20,476 nt of DNA. Source: an uncultured Burkholderiales bacterium (GTDB lineage: Bacteria > Pseudomonadota > Gammaproteobacteria > Burkholderiales > Thiobacillaceae). The position numbers and the translations under genes were made by a program. The stretch is from positions 1-20,476 of the forward strand of contig CALAMX010000202.1 in the NCBI GenBank assembly GCA_937925755.1, given 5' to 3'. Shown here piece after piece: positions 14,578 to 20,476 of this stretch (its first letter is position 1; the number at the start of each line of letters is the position of its first letter). A model generated the notes under the pieces. The model was not told the origin of the DNA. It searched no databases and saw nothing but the letters and a program-made list of their open reading frames with translations.

Positions 14578-15129
14578 CGCTGCCGGCGGCCGCTGCGCCG
14601 ACTTAGGCCGGAAGGCCTGAACGACCTCCGGGCGGGTCTCGAGGTAGGGCCCGCCGATCAAATCCACGCAATAGGGCACGGCGGCAAAGACGCCGTCCAG
14701 GGTCTCGCGGATCGCCTTCGGCTGGCCGGGTAAGTTGAGGATCAGGCAGCTGCCGCGGGTGACCCCGACCTGGCGCGAGAGGATGGCCGTCGGCACGTAT
14801 TTCAGACTTACCGCCCGCATCGCCTCGCCAAAACCCGGGAGGACCTTGTCGGCCACCGCCAGGGTCGCCTCTGGAGTGACGTCGCGCGGGGCGGGTCCTG
14901 TGCCGCCGGTGGTCAGCACCAGGCAACAGCCCTCGTCATCGGCAAGGCACTTGAGTGTGGCCTCGATCAGTGGCTGCTCGTCCGGGATCAACCTCTCGAC
15001 GTAGCGGATGGGGTTGATCAGGGCGGCATCGAGCCATGCCCTGAGGGCCGGAATGCCCTGGTCCTGATATATGCCACTCGAAGCGCGGTCGCTGATAGAG
15101 ACCAATCCAATCGTCACGGTTTGGGACAT
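14566..15129 (-). CDS. mogA: Molybdopterin adenylyltransferase
   Basis: This 187-residue MogA/MoaB-fold protein activates molybdopterin with ATP (adenylyl-MPT) for molybdenum insertion in molybdenum-cofactor synthesis. TIGLVSISDRAS is at 6-17, the MPT-binding TTGGTGPAPRDVTPEA at 73-88 and LNLPGQPKAIRETL at 131-144. The extra residues near 30-60 fit MogA rather than the shorter MoaB. ATG 15129 has AGGTGAG a few bases upstream, and family homology starts with it. The longer frame to 15387 runs into recO and is rejected. It lies 52 nt downstream of recO, where pdxJ is often found. No other molybdenum-cofactor gene is in the window. The last 12 bp overlap the M23 gene on the other strand. Confidence 0.93.
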   Translation of the reverse strand: MSQTVTIGLVSISDRASSGIYQDQGIPALRAWLDAALINPIRYVERLIPDEQPLIEATLKCLADDEGCCLVLTTGGTGPAPRDVTPEATLAVADKVLPGFGEAMRAVSLKYVPTAILSRQVGVTRGSCLILNLPGQPKAIRETLDGVFAAVPYCVDLIGGPYLETRPEVVQAFRPKSAQRPPAASVE

Positions 15130-15181
15130 TTTTCTCACCTTCGTCGATGAATAATTGTTTACGAGTGTCGCCCTAGAGTTG
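15130..15181. other. recO-mogA gap, locally AT-rich
   Basis: This 52-bp gap includes GTAAACAATTATTCATC in an otherwise GC-rich operon and ends with the mogA Shine-Dalgarno AGGTGAG. The AT-rich part could hold a secondary mogA promoter, but no convincing -35/-10 pair is seen. Confidence 0.3.
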
Positions 15182-15883
15182 CTACAGGGCCTGCAAATCT
15201 CGCAAGAGCTGGCGGGTGTGCAGCGGCTTGTCCCCCAAATAGTGATTGATGAGGATACGCATGAGCTGCTTACTTTCCGCCAAGGTGCGTGGATCGCTGT
15301 AGTCGCCGGCCGCCATGTCAAGCAAGGCCTTGCCGCTGAAGCTCGGTTCCTGGCCGTTCGCGGCCACGAGTCCCTGGCCGAAGACATAGCCGTACTGCAC
15401 CCCAGCCTGCACCGCCTCGCCCTCGGCGGTGCGATCCAGGGTCTGGGTATATCCGAGTTCGGACAGAAGCGCCAGTTCGAAACGGCGTAACACCGGCTGT
15501 GGATCGCCCTTGCCGGACAGGGCCAGGAGCGCCTCCTCGTAGCGGGTGAAAAGGGCCTCGTGCGGGTCTTCCGGTGCGAGCAGCTTGAGGATCAGCTCGT
15601 TCAAGTAGAAGCCGCAGATGAGTGCCCGCCCGCTCAAGTCTAGGCGACCGCCCAGCCATTCGGCGGCATGCAGGGTCTTCAGCCCGCCCTTGCCGAACCA
15701 GGACAGCGCCAGCGGCTGGAACGCAAGCAGCCGGGAGCGCAGGGTGCTGTGCACGCGCCGCGCCCCCCGGGCCACCAGCCCGATGCGGCCATGTCCGCGC
15801 GTGAAGGCCTCGATGACTAGGCTGGACTCCTTCCAGGGATGGCTGTGCAGGACATAGGCCGGCTCGTTGTTGACGCCCCTCAC
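15182..15883 (-). CDS. recO: DNA repair protein RecO
   Basis: This 233-residue mediator helps load RecA onto SSB-coated DNA in the RecFOR pathway and anneals single strands. The N-terminal OB-fold reads EPAYVLHSHPWKESSLVIEA, then GRIGLVARGARRVHS (31-45), matching the family. The C-terminal alpha-helical part (FYLNELILKLLAPEDPHEAL, ending in HTRQLLRDLQAL) completes the usual length. The start is GTG 15883: the same frame has a TGA two codons upstream, so nothing longer is possible. It starts 10 nt after era within a tandem 12-bp repeat that provides both era's stop and recO's start. The C-terminus lacks obvious zinc-binding cysteines. Confidence 0.94.
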   Translation of the reverse strand: MRGVNNEPAYVLHSHPWKESSLVIEAFTRGHGRIGLVARGARRVHSTLRSRLLAFQPLALSWFGKGGLKTLHAAEWLGGRLDLSGRALICGFYLNELILKLLAPEDPHEALFTRYEEALLALSGKGDPQPVLRRFELALLSELGYTQTLDRTAEGEAVQAGVQYGYVFGQGLVAANGQEPSFSGKALLDMAAGDYSDPRTLAESKQLMRILINHYLGDKPLHTRQLLRDLQAL

Positions 15884-15903
15884 CCTTCACGCCTCACCCT
15901 TCA
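15878..15903. repeat. Tandem 12-bp repeat (CCTCACCCTTCA, two perfect copies) at the era/recO junction
   Basis: Copies at 15878-15889 and 15892-15903 are identical and separated by two bases (period 14). Read on the minus strand as TGAAGGGTGAGG, the first copy supplies the last era codons, its TGA stop and a GAAGGG that may act as a Shine-Dalgarno. The second copy contains the recO GTG. The arrangement looks like a small local duplication. Confidence 0.9.
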
Positions 15904-16805
15904 TACCCCAGCGACCGCAGCAGCGCCGCATTGTCCGCCCAACCCTGCTTGACCTTGACCCAGCATTGCAGAAAGATACGGGCATCGAACAGCCGTTCCA
16001 TCTCCAGTCGCGCCTCGGTGGCGATGCGCTTCATTCGCTCGCCGCCTTGGCCGAGCAGGATGGGCCGGTGCGATTCGCGATCCACCCAGATGACGACCTC
16101 GATGCGTCTCAAGCCGCTGTCTTCCTCGGCGAAGCGCTCGACAGTGACATTGACCCCGTAGGGGATCTCATCGCCTGTGAAGCGAAAGATCTTCTCGCGC
16201 AAGATCTCGGCGGCGAGGAAGCGTTCGCTCTTGTCGGTGAACTGATCGGCCTCGAACAGGGGGGGTGACTCTGGCAGATAGGGCTTGAGGATGGCCAGTA
16301 GCCGCGGCGGATCCTTACTTTTCAAAGCGGAGAGCGGCACGAGCTCGGCAAAGTCGCGTAGGCCCGCCATCTCCTTGAGCCAGGGCAGTAGACCCGCCCT
16401 GTCCTTGACCCGATCGACCTTGTTGGCCACCAAGATGACCGGCTTTCCCACCGGCAACAGATCGAGCACGCGACGGTCCGCCTCGGTGAAGCGACCGGCC
16501 TCGACAACGAACAGGACGACGTCGACATCGGCCAGGACCGCCTGAACCGTGCGGTTCATGGCCTGGTTGAGCGCATTGCGGTAGCGGGTCTGGAAACCCG
16601 GCGTGTCGACGAAGATGTATTGCGCGTCCGCCTCGGTGTGGATGCCGTGGATGCGGTGGCGCGTGGTCTGCGGCTTGTCCGAGACGATGCTCACCTTGGC
16701 CCCCACCAGGGCATTGACCAGGGTGGACTTGCCCACGTTGGGTCGGCCCACCACGGCGATGTAACCGCAGCGGAAGGGCTGGGACTGCGCTGCCTCACCT
16801 GTCAT
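15894..16805 (-). CDS. era: GTPase Era, 16S rRNA-binding ribosome assembly factor
   Basis: This 303-residue GTPase binds the 3' end of 16S rRNA in late 30S assembly. G-motifs are complete: G1 GRPNVGKS (20-27), G2 region KPQTTRHRIHGI (44-55), G3 DTPG (67-70), G4 NKVD in ILVANKVDRVKD, and G5 SALK. The C-terminal KH domain has ILLGQGGERMKRIATEARLE, with the GxxG loop. Length is typical. It starts 3 nt after the rnc stop and precedes recO by 10 nt, a widely conserved order. No anomalies are seen. Confidence 0.98.
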   Translation of the reverse strand: MTGEAAQSQPFRCGYIAVVGRPNVGKSTLVNALVGAKVSIVSDKPQTTRHRIHGIHTEADAQYIFVDTPGFQTRYRNALNQAMNRTVQAVLADVDVVLFVVEAGRFTEADRRVLDLLPVGKPVILVANKVDRVKDRAGLLPWLKEMAGLRDFAELVPLSALKSKDPPRLLAILKPYLPESPPLFEADQFTDKSERFLAAEILREKIFRFTGDEIPYGVNVTVERFAEEDSGLRRIEVVIWVDRESHRPILLGQGGERMKRIATEARLEMERLFDARIFLQCWVKVKQGWADNAALLRSLGYEG

Positions 16806-16808
16806 CCG

Positions 16809-17504
16809 TCAACCCTCGCCCACCAACCGTTGCAGGGCCGCCTGGGCTGCTGCCTGCTCGGCGGCTTTGCGGCTGTTGCCGCTGCCCTGGGTCGCAAATC
16901 CCAAGGCGTCGATGCGACACTCGACGGTGAAGGTCTGTGCATGCGCCTGCCCGCTCGCCCCCAGCAAGTGGTAGTTCGGCAGGCCATAACGGCGTGACTG
17001 CAACCATTCCTGCAGGCGCGTCTTGGCATCTTTGCCCTGCACGCTGGGGTCTATACCGGCGATCTTGTCGGCGAACAGCCCCGTGATCACCTGCTCGGCC
17101 GCAGCATAGCCGCCGTCCAGGAAGGCCGCGCCGAACAACGCCTCCAGAGCATCGGCCAAGATGGAGGGGCGCTCGCGCCCGCCGCTCTTCACCTCGCCTT
17201 CGCCCAGGCGCAGGTGCTCACCCAGACCGATCGCCAAGGCGATCTCGTGCAAGGACTGCTGATTGACCAAATTGGCCCGCAGCCTCGACAGCCGCCCCTC
17301 CGGTAGCTGTGGAAAGCGCATGTAGAGCAGATGCCCCACCACGCAGTTGAGTACGCCATCGCCCAAAAATTCGAGACGCTCGTTATGCTGGGCGGAAAAG
17401 CTGCGGTGGGTGAGCGCCTGCTGCAGCAGCTCCGGCCGGGCGTAGCGGTAGCCCAGCCGTGCCTGTAGACGATGCAGCCCCGCAGCCGCGGTCTCCAGGG
17501 TCAT
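16809..17504 (-). CDS. rnc: Ribonuclease III
   Basis: This 231-residue double-strand-specific RNase processes rRNA precursors and many mRNAs. The catalytic signature is NERLEFLGDG (41-50), giving E42, E45 and D49. The second acidic pair D118 and E121 lies in ADALEALFGAAFLDGG, offset +4 from E. coli E38/E41/D45/D114/E117. The residue after D49 is Gly where most enzymes have Ser. The C-terminal dsRNA-binding domain (about 159-228) begins KTRLQEWLQSRRYGLPNYHL and ends with GNSRKAAEQAAAQAAL. The ATG is nested in the DUF4845 stop (ATGA, 4-bp overlap), which favours 17504 over the longer frame to 17543. Confidence 0.97.
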   Translation of the reverse strand: MTLETAAAGLHRLQARLGYRYARPELLQQALTHRSFSAQHNERLEFLGDGVLNCVVGHLLYMRFPQLPEGRLSRLRANLVNQQSLHEIALAIGLGEHLRLGEGEVKSGGRERPSILADALEALFGAAFLDGGYAAAEQVITGLFADKIAGIDPSVQGKDAKTRLQEWLQSRRYGLPNYHLLGASGQAHAQTFTVECRIDALGFATQGSGNSRKAAEQAAAQAALQRLVGEG

Positions 17505-17869
17505 CGTCTCGGCACTTCGCTGTCGATCTTGAAGTCCAGACACAGGTTGACCGGGCCAATGAACGGCTTGCGCACGGTCCAGGCAGCCCTCAGCACGACG
17601 CCGTCCTTGACCCGCTCCATCTCCAAGTCCTTGCGCTCGACATCGGTGATGTTGCTGACATACAGGCGCTTGGCAAAGGCATCCCGATAGGCGGAGAGAC
17701 TTCCGCCTTCCAGTTGTGGATCGTTGGCCATGTCAACCAAGGCCTTCTTCACTGCCCAGTAGTCCAAATAGACCGGCAGCAGCCGCGCGGCGGTGTAGCC
17801 GAAAAAACCCAGCAAGATCAGAAAGAACAGGAGACCACCGAAGGTCAGCCCCAGTTGCTTGCGTTTCAT
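17501..17869 (-). CDS. DUF4845 small membrane protein
   Basis: This 122-residue protein has one N-terminal membrane span (about 9-30, LTFGGLLFFLILLGFFGYTA) with positive residues before it (MKRKQ). The rest (31-122) is a small soluble domain, likely periplasmic. It matches the DUF4845 proteins found between lepB and rnc in many Beta- and Gammaproteobacteria. Function is unknown. Its place between signal peptidase and RNase III is positional, not proof of a shared role. It starts 13 nt after the lepB stop with an AGAGGGCAG ribosome site and overlaps rnc by 4 bp. Confidence 0.88.
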   Translation of the reverse strand: MKRKQLGLTFGGLLFFLILLGFFGYTAARLLPVYLDYWAVKKALVDMANDPQLEGGSLSAYRDAFAKRLYVSNITDVERKDLEMERVKDGVVLRAAWTVRKPFIGPVNLCLDFKIDSEVPRR

Positions 17870-17882
17870 CTCTGCCCTCTGC

Positions 17883-18758
17883 CTACTCGATCAACCGCCC
17901 GATTCGCGACAGGTCGCCGAAGTTCATCCAGATGAGGAAGGCCCGACCGACGATGTTGCGATCCGGCACGAACCCCCAGTAGCGCGAATCGTTGCTGGCG
18001 TCGCGGTTGTCACCCAGCATGAAATAGTGCCCCTCCGGCACCCGGCAGCGGAAGCCCCGTTCATGGTAGGCGCAGTTCTCTCGGTATGGGAAGGCGCCCT
18101 CGACCTGGTAGAGGATCACCGGTGGCAGGTCAGGGATCACCATGGTGGTGTGGCGGTGATCGCCAAGCTGCTCCCAATAGGTTTGGGCACGTACATAGTT
18201 GAGCCCTCCCGCAACATACTCATAGCTGCCGGCCGGCTCCATCGCCACCGGCTGGCCGTTGATGATGAGCCGCTTGTCGATGTACTCGACCGTATCGCCG
18301 GGTAGCCCCACGACCCGCTTGATGTAATCCAGCGTCGGGTCCTTGGGATAGCGGAAGACCATCACGTCGCCCCGCTTGGGCTCACCGACCTCGAACACCT
18401 TGACGTTGAGGATGGGCAGCCGGATGCCATAGTCGAACTTGTTGACCAGGATGAAGTCGCCGATCTCCAGCGTAGGCAGCATCGAACCGGAAGGGATCTT
18501 GAACGGCTCGACCAGGAAGGAGCGCAACAGGAAGACCACCAGGATCACCGGGAAGAAACTGCGCGCGTAGTCCACGACCACCGGTTCCGCCTCGCCCTCG
18601 GCGCGCCGCTTGCGCAGCCAAACGATGTCCACGAGCCAGATCACGCCGGTCATCACGAGGAGCAGGAACAAAAAGAGGGCAAAGCTCATGGCGCTCTGGT
18701 AGACCAGCACCAGACCCACGAGGATCAGGCCCCAGAAGACGAACTTCATCGCCTGCAT
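17883..18758 (-). CDS. lepB: Signal peptidase I
   Basis: This 291-residue inner-membrane peptidase cleaves signal peptides from exported proteins. Hydrophobic segments lie at about 6-20, 25-47 and 67-82. The catalytic Ser is S92 in IPSGSMLPTL, and the Lys general base is K147 in LDYIKRVVGLPGD. The C-terminal box GHYFMLGDNRDASNDSRYWG (243-262) is complete. The periplasmic insert (about 165-240) is shorter than in E. coli (324 residues), as in Betaproteobacteria. The ATG lies in TGATG, sharing one base with the lepA stop, and GGGAG upstream supports it. A second ATG three codons on is possible. The frame upstream to 18896 lies inside lepA and is rejected. Confidence 0.96.
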   Translation of the reverse strand: MQAMKFVFWGLILVGLVLVYQSAMSFALFLFLLLVMTGVIWLVDIVWLRKRRAEGEAEPVVVDYARSFFPVILVVFLLRSFLVEPFKIPSGSMLPTLEIGDFILVNKFDYGIRLPILNVKVFEVGEPKRGDVMVFRYPKDPTLDYIKRVVGLPGDTVEYIDKRLIINGQPVAMEPAGSYEYVAGGLNYVRAQTYWEQLGDHRHTTMVIPDLPPVILYQVEGAFPYRENCAYHERGFRCRVPEGHYFMLGDNRDASNDSRYWGFVPDRNIVGRAFLIWMNFGDLSRIGRLIE

Positions 18759-20476
18759 CACTTCTCTCCCACCTGCAAGATGGCCAGAAAGGCCTCCTGG
18801 GGGATCTCGACGTTTCCGACCTGTTTCATGCGTTTCTTGCCTTCCTTTTGTTTTTCCAGCAGTTTGCGCTTGCGCGTGATGTCGCCGCCGTAGCACTTGG
18901 CCAGCACGTTCTTGCGCAGGGCTTTGACCGTCTCGCGGGCGATGATGTGGCTGCCGATGGCCGCCTGCACCGCCACGTCGAACATCTGCCGCGGGATCAG
19001 CTCGCGCATCTTGGCGACCAGCTCACGCCCACGGTATTGGGCGGTGGAGCGGTGGACGATGAGCGACAGGGCGTCCACTCGCTCGCCGTTGACCAGCACG
19101 TCGAGCTTGACCAGATCGTCGGCGCGAAACTCCTTGAACTCGTAGTCGAGCGAGGCATAGCCACGCGAGGTGGATTTGAGCTTGTCAAAGAAGTCCATCA
19201 CCACCTCGTTCAAAGGCAGGTCGTATTTCAGCATGACCTGGTGGCCCAGGTATTTCATGTCCACCTGAGTGCCACGTTTCTGGTTGCACAGGGTCATCAC
19301 ATTGCCCAGATAGGCCTCTGGCACCAGGATGGTGGCGGTGATGATCGGTTCGCGGATCTCGGCGATCTTGCCTGGGTCGGGCAGCCGCGAGGGGTTTTCG
19401 ATCAACTGGGTGCTGCCGTCACGCAGCACCACCTCGTACTCGACCGTCGGCGCGGTGGTGATCAGGTTCTGGCCGTACTCGCGCTCCAGGCGCTCCTGCA
19501 CGATGTCCATGTGCAAAAGTCCCAGAAAGCCACAACGGAAGCCAAAGCCCAGGGCCTGTGAGGTCTCAGGCTCGAACTGCAGGCTGGCGTCGTTGAGCCT
19601 CAACTTCTCCAGCGCATCGCGCAGGCTGTCGTATTCATGTGCATCCACCGGATAGAGTCCGGCAAAGACCTGCGGCTTGATCTCCTTGAAACCCGGCAGG
19701 GGTGCCTCGGCCGGGCGTGCGGCCGAGGTGATGGTGTCGCCCACGCGGGCGTGCTTCAATTCCTTGATGCCAGCGATGACGAAGCCCACCTGCCCGGCTG
19801 ACAGTTCCTCGCGCGCGACCGACTTGGGCGTGAACACCCCCACCTGCTCGCACAAGTATTCCGCCCCGCTGGCCATCAGGCGTATCCTGTCCTTGGGCCT
19901 GAGCACCCCATCGACCACCCGCACCAGCATCACCACGCCCACGTAATTGTCGAACCAGGAATCGGTGATCAGTGCCTTCAAGGGCGCATTGGGGTCGCCC
20001 TTGGGTGGTGGGATGAGCGTGACGACGGCTTCAAGCACATCGTCTATACCCTCGCCGGTCTTGGCGGAACAGCGGATGGCATCCTGTGCCGGGATGCCGA
20101 TGATGTCCTCGATCTCCTGGATCACCCGCTGGGGATCGGCCGCCGGCAGGTCGATCTTGTTGAGCACGGGGACCACCTCGACCCCAAGTTCGATCGCCGT
20201 ATAGCAGTTGGCCACGGTCTGCGCCTCCACCCCCTGCGAGGCGTCCACCACCAGCAGGGCCCCCTCGCAGGCGGCGAGGGAGCGGCTCACTTCATAGGAG
20301 AAGTCGACGTGCCCCGGCGTGTCGATCAAGTTGAGAGAATAGGTCTGCCCGTCGCGCGCCGTGTAATTGAGCGCCGCCGTCTGCGCCTTGATGGTGATGC
20401 CGCGCTCGCGCTCCAAGTCCATGGAGTCGAGCACCTGCTCGGCCATCTCGCGCTCGGTGAGCCCCCCACAGCGCTG
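18758..20476 (-). CDS. lepA: Elongation factor 4 (LepA), 5' end outside the window
   Basis: This is a ribosomal back-translocating GTPase of which 572 residues are visible. About 27 N-terminal residues, with the P-loop (AHIDHGKST in homologs), lie beyond the window edge. The first visible residues are [10 protein letters not shown]. Visible GTPase motifs are RGITIKAQ (switch I), [20 protein letters not shown] (G3) and [10 protein letters not shown] (G4). Later comes the elongation-factor domain V-like region ([20 protein letters not shown] by position). The LepA-specific C-terminal domain holds [35 protein letters not shown] and [20 protein letters not shown]. The real start is outside, so the ATG at 20446 is internal. 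It is the first visible gene of the lepA-lepB-rnc-era-recO operon. Confidence 0.98.
   Translation of the reverse strand, partial: QRCGGLTEREMAEQVLDSMDLERERGITIKAQTAALNYTARDGQTYSLNLIDTPGHVDFSYEVSRSLAACEGALLVVDASQGVEAQTVANCYTAIELGVEVVPVLNKIDLPAADPQRVIQEIEDIIGIPAQDAIRCSAKTGEGIDDVLEAVVTLIPPPKGDPNAPLKALITDSWFDNYVGVVMLVRVVDGVLRPKDRIRLMASGAEYLCEQVGVFTPKSVAREELSAGQVGFVIAGIKELKHARVGDTITSAARPAEAPLPGFKEIKPQVFAGLYPVDAHEYDSLRDALEKLRLNDASLQFEPETSQALGFGFRCGFLGLLHMDIVQERLEREYGQNLITTAPTVEYEVVLRDGSTQLIENPSRLPDPGKIAEIREPIITATILVPEAYLGNVMTLCNQKRGTQVDMKYLGHQVMLKYDLPLNEVVMDFFDKLKSTSRGYASLDYEFKEFRADDLVKLDVLVNGERVDALSLIVHRSTAQYRGRELVAKMRELIPRQMFDVAVQAAIGSHIIARETVKALRKNVLAKCYGGDITRKRKLLEKQKEGKKRMKQVGNVEIPQEAFLAILQVGEK

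Overview
The window reads as a GC-rich proteobacterial chromosome segment. The order rpe-gph-trpE-trpG-trpD with a divergent apaG, and the order lepA-lepB-DUF4845-rnc-era-recO, are both familiar from Betaproteobacteria and early-branching, often chemolithotrophic, Gammaproteobacteria. I cannot decide between these from sequence alone. Almost every base is coding, genes are closely packed, and no gap exceeds 300 bp. I see no tRNA, rRNA, CRISPR array, prophage or defence island. Mobile DNA is limited to a transposase scrap at the left edge.

Left part (1-6622): a decayed IS110-type transposase end (1-125) is followed by a minus-strand block read right to left: rpe, gph, trpE, trpG, trpD, then a fused S-adenosylmethionine decarboxylase/aminopropyltransferase (speD-speE in one chain). 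The trp genes are coupled by 1-4 base overlaps. trpC, which often follows trpD, is absent here. The speD-speE fusion has its own likely promoter (a perfect TATAAT) and a roughly 130-nt leader with inverted repeats. apaG diverges from rpe.

Middle (6638-14577): a tight minus-strand run mutY, a short MgtE-like Mg2+ transporter, a CaCA-family cation/Ca2+ exchanger and a P2A-type Ca2+-ATPase. Junctions of -4, +4 and -11 nt suggest one transcript with translational coupling, so three divalent-cation transporters are joined to a DNA-repair glycosylase. Divergent from mutY, with only 35 bp between start codons, is a radical SAM protein of unknown function. It is followed by an M23 zinc endopeptidase with its own likely promoter.

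Right part (14566-20476): a minus-strand operon lepA (cut by the window edge), lepB, a DUF4845 membrane protein, rnc, era, recO and mogA. The genes are separated by -4 to 52 nt, and mogA occupies the place where pdxJ often lies. The mogA end overlaps the end of the convergent M23 gene by 12 bp.

Most of the window is ordinary housekeeping. The points most worth a second look are the speD-speE fusion and its leader, the compact Mg/Ca transport run behind mutY, the shortened MgtE, the one-residue-short Fe-S cluster spacing in MutY, the orphan radical SAM gene, and a 12-bp repeat that builds the era/recO junction.
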